Counted from the stretch's first letter, positions 53,548 through 61,780 are shown. The stretch: 64,000 nt of DNA from Flavobacterium sp. N502536 (GCF_025947345.1 NZ_CP110011.1:1426001-1490000); one strand, 5' to 3'. Numbers and translations are program-made. Notes: generated from the sequence alone by a model not told the origin.

Positions 53548-54252
53548 ATGTCTTTCTCTGCTTCGATTTTTTATCCAAAGAAACCCAAACAATTTGATTT
53601 TACTTTATCTGAAAAACTAACTTATTATACTTTAATTGCTAGTGTTTTGTATGTATTATTGCTTGTATTTATAGAAACTTCATTTGGATTTAAGATTTCA
53701 AAATATGCGTATTATTTGCTTATCATTCCTGTTATAATTTATTTCATTGCTGGCGCTATCAGGCTCAACGAATATGAGAACCTAAATGGATCTTTTATAG
53801 GAACAATTTCCTTTGAAGATGATTTTTTAGTTATTGATGCCAAACAATATCACTATAATAAAATAGAAAATTTAATTCTATACGGAAACTCTTATTCTGG
53901 TCAAAGAAACGAAAACACAAGATATGGTCCGTTATACAGCAACGGAATAAACAACTTGATTTCTTTTAATTATGAAGGTGAAAAAATCTCCCTAAATTTC
54001 AAATTAGATTCTGAAAGACATATTGATGAACTGCAATTAGCTTTATTGGACATTATTACCAATGAAAAAATTCCATATCAAAGAAAGTATTTGAATTTAA
54101 TAAATACAGAACACCGCTCCTACACAAAATTTGAGTTATTCGTTGCGAAATTGATTAAAGAAAAAAGAATGGAATGCACGGAAGGATTGTTATTAATTGG
54201 ATATGATTCTGATAATGAAGCAAAAGAATTAAGAGCAAAATACTGTTGCTAA
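53548..54252 (+). CDS. Membrane protein of unknown function
   Basis: A 234-residue protein that starts immediately after the nadD stop codon. Two adjacent membrane segments lie at about residues 28-47 and 53-73. The rest is a cytoplasmic beta-rich domain (FLVIDAKQYHYNKIENLILY) and a helical C-terminus ending in Cys-Cys. I recognise no family. It is followed by a terminator. Confidence 0.6.
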   Translation: MSFSASIFYPKKPKQFDFTLSEKLTYYTLIASVLYVLLLVFIETSFGFKISKYAYYLLIIPVIIYFIAGAIRLNEYENLNGSFIGTISFEDDFLVIDAKQYHYNKIENLILYGNSYSGQRNENTRYGPLYSNGINNLISFNYEGEKISLNFKLDSERHIDELQLALLDIITNEKIPYQRKYLNLINTEHRSYTKFELFVAKLIKEKRMECTEGLLLIGYDSDNEAKELRAKYCC

Positions 54253-54274
54253 AAAACATGACGACAATCACAAA

Positions 54275-54310
54275 AAAAAAGCCTGAATTTGAAAATTCAG
54301 GCTTTTTTTT
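54275..54310. terminator. Bidirectional intrinsic terminator
   Basis: GCCTGAATTT and AAATTCAGGC (54281-54290, 54293-54302) form a perfect stem with a 2-base turn, flanked by A9 and T8 runs. It serves the yicC-nadD unit and the converging NAD/ADP-ribose operon. Confidence 0.92.
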
Positions 54311-54396
54311 TAAAATACTAGTTGCTTTATAAACAACTCCAGCGGAATATCATCAAAACTATTGATATATCATCCCTCGGGGATTTAGTAATTCAA

Positions 54397-55871
54397 TTAA
54401 TAAGTATCTGCAACAATACTATTAATTTTAACCCGAGATCTAATATCTGCTAAAGACTGATCTACTAAAAGTTTTCCATCTCTGAAAACTTCTTTCAATT
54501 CGCCCTGTTTTTCTTCTTCCCACGAAACATTATCCGTTAAATGATATACACCATCAATCAAATCAATTTTCATCAATCCTTTGGCTGATTTTTTAGTTCC
54601 GTCATCTGTGATCGGATCTTTAAAAATAGCTCTTCCTTCTCCGTCTACTTCTCCATAGGTGGCTTTCATCGCAAAACCAAAAGTATCTCTGGTGTTGTAT
54701 TGATACGTGAATGAACCAATTCCTAAAACAACGTTGGTAGAAGCAAAACCTTTTTCTTTTAATCTTTCGCCAATCTGAGTTGCTCTGGCTACGGTAATAC
54801 TATCCCCGTAAATAGCCCCAATTTGAGGAATAAGCTCTTTATATCCTTTTGCATTAACAGCGCCTCCAAAAACGTCCCAAAGCAGCTCAATTACCCTTTT
54901 TTCTCTTCTTCGTTTTTTCCGTTTGGATTACCGCAAATAATATCCACCGGATCTCCACTATCAGGACGGATCACTACTTTACCTTCTCTGGCAACGATAT
55001 CTTCTTTTAATCGCGGCAAATAATCGGTAAGCACTTTCCATAAGTCCCAGGTATCCGAAACGATAGAAACGATTCCTTTTGGATATACTTCTGTCACCAA
55101 TCTTTTGAAAGTTTCGCATTCGCCTTCCGTCGTTCCCATGCACATTACAGAATGCTCTGTTGCCGCAACCGAACCTGCGATTAATTCGGTATCCGAATTA
55201 GCCTTGTAATATTCTTCAAAAAAGTCAATTACCGGAATGGTGTCTGAACCTGTAAAGCTCAACAAATGTCCGGCAGCAGAAGTAATTGCAGCTTCAATTC
55301 CACCCATTCCTCTCATAGAGAAATCATGTGCCTGCCAGTCTACAAACTCAGGAGCAGAAGAGGTTTCTTCGGCAAATTTGTCCAATACTTTTCGATATTC
55401 TTTAGCAATCGTAGCAGAATTACAAGGCAGCCATACTACTGCAGACAATAAGGTTTCAAAATAATTCGTCAGCCAGAAGAACTCCGGAAGTGTGTTGTAC
55501 ATGGTAAACATTGGCACTCTTAAAGGTACGCTTACCCCTTCTGGCAACGCTTTAAATACCATTGGGATATATCCTAAATCGTGTAAATCTTCGATATGTT
55601 TGGTTCCAACCTGATTTTCACCTAAATAATTATTGATTCTGCGAGCGTATTTTTTAACCACTTCCTCTTTCGGCTGTTTAAAAAAATCGGCTTCAAAATC
55701 ATGAATAATATATTTTTTGATGAAATATTGCAATCCGAAAAACACAACTTCTTCCAAACCTTCGATTCTTGATTTTCTTGGTGTCCAGTTGGAGTATACT
55801 AGTGTGGTTTTATCCGGATATTGTCTTCTGTGGTCAACTTTGTAACCGTCGGTTAATAATAATGGGTTCAT
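54397..55871 (-). pseudogene. NAMPT-like nicotinamide (ADP-)ribosyltransferase with a one-base frameshift
   Basis: The combined frames give about 490 residues, the length of nicotinamide phosphoribosyltransferase. The first part (55871-54891, 326 residues) has the start LLTDGYKVDHRRQYP and the segments HDFSMRGMGGIEAA, LLSFTGSDTIP (Asp that favours nicotinamide), EHSVMCMGTTEGE (catalytic His) and IRPDSGDPVD. It then hits TAA at 54891-54893. Re-reading from GTA at 54892-54894 in the next frame restores VIELLWDVFGG, IYGDSITVARA and GIGSFTYQYNTRD down to the stop at 54397. The break follows A6 and G3 runs (54894-54902). It may be a real mutation, a sequencing error or, less likely, slippage. The truncated product lacks the phosphate-binding C-terminal part. 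It is last in the NAD/ADP-ribose operon. Confidence 0.85.
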
Positions 55872-55894
55872 AAAATTTCTTAGTTATTTTTATA

Positions 55895-56626
55895 TTATTT
55901 ATTTCTTCCTTTTTCATTTGAATAAAGCTGTTGCACGATATCACTTTGCCAATATCCTTTTGTTTCGACATCAAGACAGGTTAATTTACCATAAAAACCA
56001 GCTCCGGTATCAACATTCCACACATTGCAACCTTGCATTGGAATCTCTATATCATAATGAAGGGTTGGCGTGTGACCAATATAAATCTCGTTATAAAGTA
56101 ATAATCTTTTCGGATAGGAAAGCGAATTTTTTTGAATTCTCTTATCCATTGTCAAAGCCATTTCCCACAACGTCCTATCCCACGAATAATTAGTTTTGTA
56201 ATGTTCTTTCTCCGGACCATGCATCGACGAAAAACCGGCATGAATGAATAAATTGTTGTTTTCGTCTACAAAATAATCTTTCATGGTATGGAAAAAATGA
56301 CGGTGTTTTTCTTTTTCTGAACGTTCAATACCAACATAACTCTCTATGGTCGATTTTCCTCCGTGCAAAAACCAAATATCGTTTATAACCTCATCCTCTA
56401 ACCATTCCTGACACCAGACATCATGATTTCCTTTGATAAAAATACACTCCTGTTTTTCAGATAAATCAATAAGAAAATCAATTACTTGTTTTGATTCACT
56501 CCAGCCGTCTACATAGTCTCCCAGAAAAACAAACCGATCCGTCTCTGAACAGTCAATTCTGTCCAATAACTGAATTAATGCTTTTAATCCGCCGTGAATA
56601 TCACCAAAAACAAAGGTTCTTTTCAT
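55895..56626 (-). CDS. Serine/threonine-phosphatase-like metallophosphoesterase
   Basis: A 243-residue calcineurin-like enzyme with the metal-site motifs DIHGGLKAL (residues 8-16), FLGDYVDGW (about 34-42) and KGNHDVW (about 64-70), and later His residues in FIHAGFSSMH and IGHTPTLHYD. It resembles bacteriophage-lambda-type PP phosphatases and Ap4A-type hydrolases. In an operon of NAD and ADP-ribose enzymes, a substrate such as ADP-ribose phosphate, an ADP-ribose cyclic phosphate product or a nucleotide is plausible, but this is inference. It starts 3 bases after the ADP-ribosylglycohydrolase stop. Confidence 0.88.
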   Translation of the reverse strand: MKRTFVFGDIHGGLKALIQLLDRIDCSETDRFVFLGDYVDGWSESKQVIDFLIDLSEKQECIFIKGNHDVWCQEWLEDEVINDIWFLHGGKSTIESYVGIERSEKEKHRHFFHTMKDYFVDENNNLFIHAGFSSMHGPEKEHYKTNYSWDRTLWEMALTMDKRIQKNSLSYPKRLLLYNEIYIGHTPTLHYDIEIPMQGCNVWNVDTGAGFYGKLTCLDVETKGYWQSDIVQQLYSNEKGRNK

Positions 56627-56629
56627 GAT

Positions 56630-57469
56630 TTAATTAAACTTATTATCGAGAGCTGTATCTAATTTTATTAGAAAGTCTTTTCCAAATGTATCATTCTCTA
56701 GACCTTCGTACAAAAATGCAGGTAAAGTTTTATCGCAGTTTTCTTTTTTACTCAAAATCGCCATGCATAAGGCGGCAACCGTATCGGTATCTCCACCATA
56801 ATCTATACTTGTTTTCAGGCAATCTTTCATAGAAGTGGCTTCCGAAACGATTTTAATGACCGCTTGCGTCGTTGGATAACCGTGCATATCAATTGGCGAA
56901 GTAATCCTGTAGGTTTCATTTTCCTTTAGCGTTTCATTCAAAAATGGGATCAAAGTTGATCCATCCCCTAAATTGTATTTGAAGTAGTGAACCGCCAACG
57001 CAATACGCTTCGCACAACTGATCCCTTCGACTGTATAATGGGAAGTTCTTGCCTGAATTTCGCAGAACTGCATCAATTGATCAATATCTTTTAAGTAGCC
57101 AATACTATAAGCTCTCATGGCAGAACCGTTTCCGCTACTTCCTTTATCGATTGTTTTGATGAAATCAATTCCACTCTTACTGGCGTCCAATGCATTGTAA
57201 ACTCTGTCGGAATACCCTCTTCTTTTATCTCTGTGAAAGACCTCAACAAATTTATCGGCCACTTTTACTTCGTTCCAGTTCTCGTCCTCTAACAGCAATT
57301 CTGAAATTGCAATTGCCATCTGAGTATCGTCTGTATATCTTTTGTAAATTTCGATATAAAGTCCGTGTTTATGATATTGGGTTAAATGATTGTTTTGAGC
57401 AATAAAATCCAAATCCCGAAATTCAAAACCTGCACCGTATGCATCGCCTATTGCTGCTTCTAGTATCAT
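56630..57469 (-). CDS. ADP-ribosylglycohydrolase (stand-alone)
   Basis: A 279-residue enzyme of the DraG/ARH family that removes ADP-ribose from modified targets. The family motifs are EAAIGDAYGAGFEF at the N-terminus, the metal-binding YTDDTQMA (about residues 44-51) and GGDTDTVAAL near the C-terminus (about residue 229). Both Mg-binding clusters are intact. It is a second copy in the operon, next to the fused one at 58066-59520, and the two differ strongly in sequence, so they may have different targets. Confidence 0.92.
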   Translation of the reverse strand: MILEAAIGDAYGAGFEFRDLDFIAQNNHLTQYHKHGLYIEIYKRYTDDTQMAIAISELLLEDENWNEVKVADKFVEVFHRDKRRGYSDRVYNALDASKSGIDFIKTIDKGSSGNGSAMRAYSIGYLKDIDQLMQFCEIQARTSHYTVEGISCAKRIALAVHYFKYNLGDGSTLIPFLNETLKENETYRITSPIDMHGYPTTQAVIKIVSEATSMKDCLKTSIDYGGDTDTVAALCMAILSKKENCDKTLPAFLYEGLENDTFGKDFLIKLDTALDNKFN

Positions 57470-57511
57470 AATGAGTTGTGTTTTATAATTTAAAAATGGC
57501 GGCTGATACTT

Positions 57512-58060
57512 TTACGATTTAAATTCTATGTATTTTGCCGGAACCTCAGCAGTCAGCCAAACATTGTTTTCGGACAAATAAAATTTAAATCCGTCTTTGT
57601 ACATGGCACCGCTTCTAACAGTCAGAATCTGCGGAACGCCTCGTCTGCTCCCCACCTTTATCGCCGTTTCTTTGTCTTTGGAAAGGTGTACGTGCTGGCG
57701 GCTCATTTTTTGTAAACCTTCACGTTTTATGCTTTCCATAAACTTTCCAACTGTTCCATGGTATAGAAACTCTGAAGGTTCGGCCTCATTCAGGTTCAGC
57801 TCAACCGAAATCGAATGTCCCTGACTGGCTCTGATTTTTGTTTTGGCTTCATTAAAAGCAAAACGTTTTTTATCATTGCTTTCTACCACATAATCCAAAA
57901 GTTCGACGTCTAATTTGTTTCCCTTTTGGGAACATTTTGTAATTAGCTCTTCTACATCTGCCCAACCGTTTTCGTCTAATTTTAAACCTATCGTTTCCGG
58001 TGAGTGTCTGAGTACCAGACTCAGAAATTTACTCACACTTTTTGCTATTTTTTCATTCAT
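57512..58060 (-). CDS. kptA: RNA 2'-phosphotransferase (Tpt1/KptA)
   Basis: Moves an internal RNA 2'-phosphate to NAD+, giving ADP-ribose 1'',2''-cyclic phosphate. The 182-residue protein has the N-terminal winged-helix part with the catalytic Arg-His pair in LVLRHSPETIGL (about residues 17-19) and DENGWADVEELI. The C-terminal ADP-ribosyltransferase-like part has LYHGT, HVHLSKDKETAIKVG and RRGVPQILTVRSGAMY. Bacterial members are active, though bacteria lack fungal-type tRNA splicing. Its product is processed by macro-domain and ADP-ribose-phosphate enzymes, and such genes lie directly beside it. The gene follows the macro-domain fusion by 5 bases. Confidence 0.94.
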   Translation of the reverse strand: MNEKIAKSVSKFLSLVLRHSPETIGLKLDENGWADVEELITKCSQKGNKLDVELLDYVVESNDKKRFAFNEAKTKIRASQGHSISVELNLNEAEPSEFLYHGTVGKFMESIKREGLQKMSRQHVHLSKDKETAIKVGSRRGVPQILTVRSGAMYKDGFKFYLSENNVWLTAEVPAKYIEFKS

Positions 58061-58065
58061 ATTTT

Positions 58066-59520
58066 TTAATTTTTTAACGTTAAAGACAATCGTTCACACA
58101 AATCATCAATATCGTTTTTTCTTGCTACTCCCAAAATCCACTTTTGAGGAATGTTGTCAATTCCATAATAAATACCTGCCAAACCTCCTGTGATAGCAGC
58201 GGTTGTATCGGTATCTCCACCTAAGTTTACGGCTTTTAAAACGGTTTTCTCGTAGGAGTCCCCATTTAAAAAACACCATAAACTAGCTTCTAAACTATGA
58301 AGAACATAACCTGACGACTGGATTACATTTTCGGGATATTCCGCTATATTATTCTTTAAAATCCTATCAAACAATTGAAGTTCAAGAGGACTATATTTCT
58401 TGTCCTTTAAAGATTCGACAAGAATATCCTTCATCTTTGTATAAGCCACTACCTTATCACTGCCTTTTAAAAGTTCTAAGCAATACACAATGTAGATAAA
58501 ACAGGCAAATCCTGATCTAAAATGGGCATGGGTAATAGACGATACTTCTTTTACTTTTTTATAAATGACTTCGATATCTTTTTCGTTTTTAAGATAAAAG
58601 ACTAAAGGTAAAATTCTCATCAAAGAACCATTTCCATTATCCTCTTCAAAAAAATTACCCGAAAATCTGGCAGATTCCCCTTTTACCACTCTCGCTAAAG
58701 AATATCTTGTTGAGCCTCCAATATCAAATACTTTGTGGTGCGCTCCCCAGTACCCTTCCTGCATCCATTTTACAAAAGTTTGCCCCATGTTCTCTATGTC
58801 ATAGCCCGTACACAAACTTTCGGCAGTACAAAAAGTCAATGAGCTATCATCGCTCCACGTTCCCGGAGGCTGATTCCAACACATATACCCCATCATATCT
58901 AAAACAGGGCTTTCTCTTAAAATCTCTCTTGTTTTAAATTCAACCGGAACACCCAGCGCATCACCAACAGCTACACCAAACAAACCTGATTTAATTTTAT
59001 AATCGAAATCATCTTCTATTCTATCAGTATAAATTCTGAAATTCTCTTCATCAAAACAAACAAAAACAATTTTCTCGAATTGATTTTTTAACTCAAAATT
59101 ATTGATGGTATTAATCGCGATTTCGGCCGCCAGGTCCTTTGGGAACTTATAGATCCCAGTACTTATATTAGGAAAAGCAATTGTTTTTATATTATTCGCG
59201 ATCGCCAATTCTAAAACACTCCAATAGCAGTTTTGCAACAATTCGACTTCCAGACTTTTACCTCCATTCCAGACAGGTCCAACGGTATGAATCACATATT
59301 TTGAAGGCAAATCGCCGGCTGTTGTTAGTACAGCATCGCCCACTTTACAGCCGCCTTGTTTGTTTCGAATTTGAATACATTCCTCTAAAACAGCTTTTCC
59401 ACCTTTTCTATGAATAGCACCATCGACTCCGCCACCGCCTAATAGTGAAGTATTCGCTGCGTTTACAATTGCGTCAATCTGAATTTCAGTGATATCCCCT
59501 TTTAGAATTTCTATTTTCAT
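58066..59520 (-). CDS. Macro domain fused to ADP-ribosylglycohydrolase
   Basis: A 484-residue fusion. Residues 1-165 are a macro domain of the MacroD/YmdB type, with [20 protein letters not shown] and [14 protein letters not shown] (ADP-ribose pocket) and [13 protein letters not shown]. About residues 182-484 are an ADP-ribosylglycohydrolase, with [25 protein letters not shown] and [15 protein letters not shown] (metal site). Both active sites look complete. A single chain could remove ADP-ribose from two kinds of linkage, or process O-acetyl-ADP-ribose and ADP-ribose-1''-phosphate. It starts 9 bases after the NADAR gene, on the same transcript. Confidence 0.94.
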   Translation of the reverse strand: MKIEILKGDITEIQIDAIVNAANTSLLGGGGVDGAIHRKGGKAVLEECIQIRNKQGGCKVGDAVLTTAGDLPSKYVIHTVGPVWNGGKSLEVELLQNCYWSVLELAIANNIKTIAFPNISTGIYKFPKDLAAEIAINTINNFELKNQFEKIVFVCFDEENFRIYTDRIEDDFDYKIKSGLFGVAVGDALGVPVEFKTREILRESPVLDMMGYMCWNQPPGTWSDDSSLTFCTAESLCTGYDIENMGQTFVKWMQEGYWGAHHKVFDIGGSTRYSLARVVKGESARFSGNFFEEDNGNGSLMRILPLVFYLKNEKDIEVIYKKVKEVSSITHAHFRSGFACFIYIVYCLELLKGSDKVVAYTKMKDILVESLKDKKYSPLELQLFDRILKNNIAEYPENVIQSSGYVLHSLEASLWCFLNGDSYEKTVLKAVNLGGDTDTTAAITGGLAGIYYGIDNIPQKWILGVARKNDIDDLCERLSLTLKN

Positions 59521-59529
59521 AACCTATAC

Positions 59530-60057
59530 CTATCTCAATTCATCTCTAACTTCCATCAAAGCAAAACCTAACAAATTCAAGCCTTTCCATTTAGCGGGAT
59601 TCAAAACATCTTTGTGATCACCAGCCATACCAATTCCCCAAATGGCATCAACCGGACTGGCTTCTACAATAATTCTGTCCTTCGTATTTAGTAAAAAAGT
59701 TTTTAGTTCTTGATTTTGACTGAATTTATGATAATTACCTTCTTTCACAATGTCAAATCTGGCAGCTAACCAAAGCGTTTCATTATAATTCTTCACTTCT
59801 CGTCCTAACTTTTTAGCTTCGGCAGGAGAATTGGCTTTAATAATTTTTGCTAAAACTTCGTTATCTTTAAACAATTCAGCCTTCTTAGCCATCATCCAGT
59901 GTTCGGCAGTTTTGTAAGTCACGTTATCAACGGTAAAAGCACTTAACCACCACTGACTGAAACAGGTTTTCGAAATGCTTCCGTCGTTTGTTGGCTGGTG
60001 TCCCCAAAAAAATAAAAATTTACTTTCCGGAACTATGGTATTTATATTGTATTTCAT
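59530..60057 (-). CDS. NADAR-family protein (YbiA-like N-glycosidase)
   Basis: A 175-residue protein of the NADAR/DUF1768 family. Signature pieces are the start FLFFWGHQP (about residues 14-22), CFSQWWLSAF, VTYKTAEHWMMAKKA with the catalytic Glu region (about 50-64) and NPAKWKGLNLLG near the C-terminus. Family members cleave N-glycosidic bonds: YbiA acts on riboflavin intermediates, and others remove ADP-ribose from guanine in DNA. In this operon the ADP-ribose role is favoured. The start at 60057 is preferred over an in-frame ATG at 60114, because the upstream codons run into an inverted repeat. Confidence 0.9.
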   Translation of the reverse strand: MKYNINTIVPESKFLFFWGHQPTNDGSISKTCFSQWWLSAFTVDNVTYKTAEHWMMAKKAELFKDNEVLAKIIKANSPAEAKKLGREVKNYNETLWLAARFDIVKEGNYHKFSQNQELKTFLLNTKDRIIVEASPVDAIWGIGMAGDHKDVLNPAKWKGLNLLGFALMEVRDELR

Positions 60058-60107
60058 GTTTTCTGTTATTGAAACAAAGATGTGATTTCTTTGTTTTTTT
60101 GTTTCAG

Positions 60108-60142
60108 GTTTCAAGTTTCAGGTTCACTATGTAACTTGAAAC
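60108..60142. repeat. Inverted repeat between the prs-like and NADAR genes
   Basis: GTTTCAAGTT (60108-60117) and AACTTGAAAC (60133-60142) are perfect complements. Additional GTTTCAGG words precede it. It belongs to the word-repeat class and could adjust mRNA stability inside the operon. Confidence 0.65.
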
Positions 60143-60145
60143 TTT

Positions 60146-60979
60146 TTAAACTAATTGATCCAATCCAATCACCTGAACGCTTTCGCCTTCGAAATCTTTT
60201 ACGGAATTGGTGGTAAAAATAGCGTCGAAGCAATTTAAAACTTCGAAACCTTTATTGAAAATTCCGTGGCTTACGGCCAGGTATAATTTTCCTGCATTTT
60301 TCTTTTTTAGCTCTTCGGCCAGTCCTACGAAAGTTCCTCCTCCGTCACAAATATCATCCACAATTAAACAATCCATTCCGTTTAGATCGTCTTCATATAC
60401 TTTGAAACCAGATAATCTTCCGGTTTTTACATCGCGGCTTTTGCTGCATTCTACCACATCAATACCACCCAGAAATTCAGAAACTTTGTAGATTTTCTTT
60501 AAAGCGCCACCATCAGGAGAAATTAATTTTACGTTTTCACCAATTACTTTTAAAACTTCTGCTATAAAAGTATGATTAGGGATCACTTCGCAATTGTTTA
60601 CCAATGCCGGAGTCACTTCAGAGTGCGCATCAAAAACAAACACTTTATTCAACTGAAGCGAATTGATGATATCAGCATATACTTTTACAGATAAAGATTC
60701 GCCTTTAATCATTACACGATCCTGTCTGGCTGCCGGGAAATACGGAATGAACAAATCAATTACTTTAACCTCCATTCTGCGCAGCGCGTCTACTGTGATG
60801 CACAATAAACCTAAATCGTTGAATGAATTTAATCGATGTGTAATGGTTACTTTTTGTGTAGGATCAAAATCAGGGTTAATTTTGATATGAGGCTCTCCTC
60901 CTGAAAATGTAAAGCTTTGGAATTTTATTTCTTCTGTATTAAGAATTGGAGTGAATTTTGGGTCTAAGTTAAGTATCAT
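60146..60979 (-). CDS. Ribose-phosphate pyrophosphokinase-like enzyme (possible ADP-ribose pyrophosphate synthetase)
   Basis: A 277-residue enzyme of the PRPP-synthetase family, shorter than the usual 310-320. The ATP loop region IPYFPAARQDRVMIKGES (about residues 78-95), the FDAHSEVTP segment (canonical FDLHAxQ) and the ribose-phosphate loop LIVDDICDGGGTFVG (about residues 211-225) are present. The last reads DGGGT instead of the usual D(T)AGT, and the flexible loop has KSRD. Two products are possible: PRPP for the NAMPT-like enzyme, or ADP-ribose pyrophosphate as in the phage NARP1 pathway. It is the first gene after the operators and promoter at 60990-61062. Confidence 0.85.
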   Translation of the reverse strand: MILNLDPKFTPILNTEEIKFQSFTFSGGEPHIKINPDFDPTQKVTITHRLNSFNDLGLLCITVDALRRMEVKVIDLFIPYFPAARQDRVMIKGESLSVKVYADIINSLQLNKVFVFDAHSEVTPALVNNCEVIPNHTFIAEVLKVIGENVKLISPDGGALKKIYKVSEFLGGIDVVECSKSRDVKTGRLSGFKVYEDDLNGMDCLIVDDICDGGGTFVGLAEELKKKNAGKLYLAVSHGIFNKGFEVLNCFDAIFTTNSVKDFEGESVQVIGLDQLV

Positions 60980-60989
60980 AGTTTTTTAG

Positions 60990-61010
60990 TTTGCGTTAAT
61001 TATACGCAAA
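60990..61010. promoter_or_regulatory. Putative NrtR operator 1 (TTTGCGT-N7-ACGCAAA)
   Basis: A perfect inverted repeat of 7-base arms around 7 bases. It overlaps the -7 element (61007-61014) and the expected transcription start, so a bound repressor would block RNA polymerase. It lies between the Nudix regulator gene and the operon. Confidence 0.7.
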
Positions 61011-61036
61011 TATAGATCAATATATTTATTAAACAA
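61007..61036 (-). promoter_or_regulatory. Promoter of the NAD/ADP-ribose operon
   Basis: On the minus strand TTG (61036-61034) and TATATTTG (61014-61007) are separated by 19 bases, a full match to the flavobacterial -33/-7 consensus. The start codon of the prs-like gene follows at 60979. Confidence 0.8.
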
Positions 61037-61041
61037 TTTAT

Positions 61042-61062
61042 TTTGTGTAAAATTTACGCAAA
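61042..61062. promoter_or_regulatory. Putative NrtR operator 2 (TTTGTGT-N7-ACGCAAA)
   Basis: Same 21-base layout as operator 1 with one mismatch between arms. It lies directly upstream of the -33 element and overlaps the stop codon of the regulator gene (61054-61056). Two sites with identical geometry around one promoter support regulation by a dimer. Confidence 0.65.
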
Positions 61063-61746
61063 CTTTATTTCGAAGTGAAAGCCTTTCTCGATTAACTCTT
61101 TATATTTCAAATCATTAAACCTAAAAAGTTTTGCAGGACGGCCGCTTTTTACGGGCGAAAAATGATCGGTTTGATCTAGAAAGCCATAACTGAGTATCTT
61201 CTTTCTGAAATTTCGACGGTCAATTTCTTTCTCCAAAATGGTACAGTAAAGATTCTCTAAGTCGGAAAATAGAAATTCTTGTGGAAGTAAATCAAAGCCC
61301 ACCGGTTCATAAGTCAGTTTTGCTTTTAGTCTTGCGATCGCTTTTTTTACTATTAAATTATGATCGAAAGCCAGAGCGGGAATCTCGTCTATTTTGCACC
61401 ATTGCACTCGTTCGGCATCGGTATCAGCCTTAATTTCCAGACCTGAAGCGTCTACTAAAGCATAATAGGCAACCGAAATGACACGATTTCTGGAGTCCCG
61501 GTTAATATCATCTCCAAAAGTATAGAGCTGTTCCATATAAGTAAGCCGAACATTGGTCTCTTCGTGCAGCTCTCTGATAACCGCTTCACTTAAAGATTCA
61601 TCGTGTTTTACTAAACCGCCCGGCAAAGCCCAATACTTTTCGGCAGAGCCAAACTTTTGCTCAATTAAAAGGACATACAAACTGTTGTTCTTATATCCAA
61701 ACACAATGGCATCAACCGCAATCCGAATATTTTGAAAATTCTCCAT
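61054..61746 (-). CDS. nrtR: NrtR-type Nudix transcriptional regulator
   Basis: A 230-residue protein. Residues 1-140 are a Nudix fold with the box GGLVKHDESLSEAVIRELHEET (about residues 45-66): G-x5-E-x7-REL-x-EE is kept, while the final Gly is Asn. About residues 145-230 form a winged helix-turn-helix, with NFRKKILSYGFLD and RPAKLFRFND. NrtR proteins repress NAD genes and release DNA when they bind ADP-ribose or related products. The start at 61746 is chosen because the ATG at 61767 overlaps a perfect -7 element (61767-61774). It sits upstream of the operon it is expected to control. Confidence 0.9.
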   Translation of the reverse strand: MENFQNIRIAVDAIVFGYKNNSLYVLLIEQKFGSAEKYWALPGGLVKHDESLSEAVIRELHEETNVRLTYMEQLYTFGDDINRDSRNRVISVAYYALVDASGLEIKADTDAERVQWCKIDEIPALAFDHNLIVKKAIARLKAKLTYEPVGFDLLPQEFLFSDLENLYCTILEKEIDRRNFRKKILSYGFLDQTDHFSPVKSGRPAKLFRFNDLKYKELIEKGFHFEIKFA

Positions 61747-61766
61747 ATCTAAAAAATCATATCTCA

Positions 61767-61774
61767 CAAATATA
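61767..61774 (-). promoter_or_regulatory. -7 promoter element for nrtR
   Basis: The minus strand reads TATATTTG, a perfect match. It decides the start codon of the regulator gene (61746). Confidence 0.5.
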
Positions 61775-61780
61775 ACGAAT

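Noticed and set aside
54891..54902. Programmed -1 frameshift in the NAMPT-like gene
   Set aside because: The zero-frame codons around A6-G3 do not form a standard X-XXY-YYZ slippery site and no obvious downstream stem or pseudoknot was recognised. A mutation or sequencing error is simpler; it is kept only as an alternative.
60058..60114. N-terminal extension of the NADAR protein
   Set aside because: These codons run into an intergenic inverted repeat and precede the conserved start of the family.
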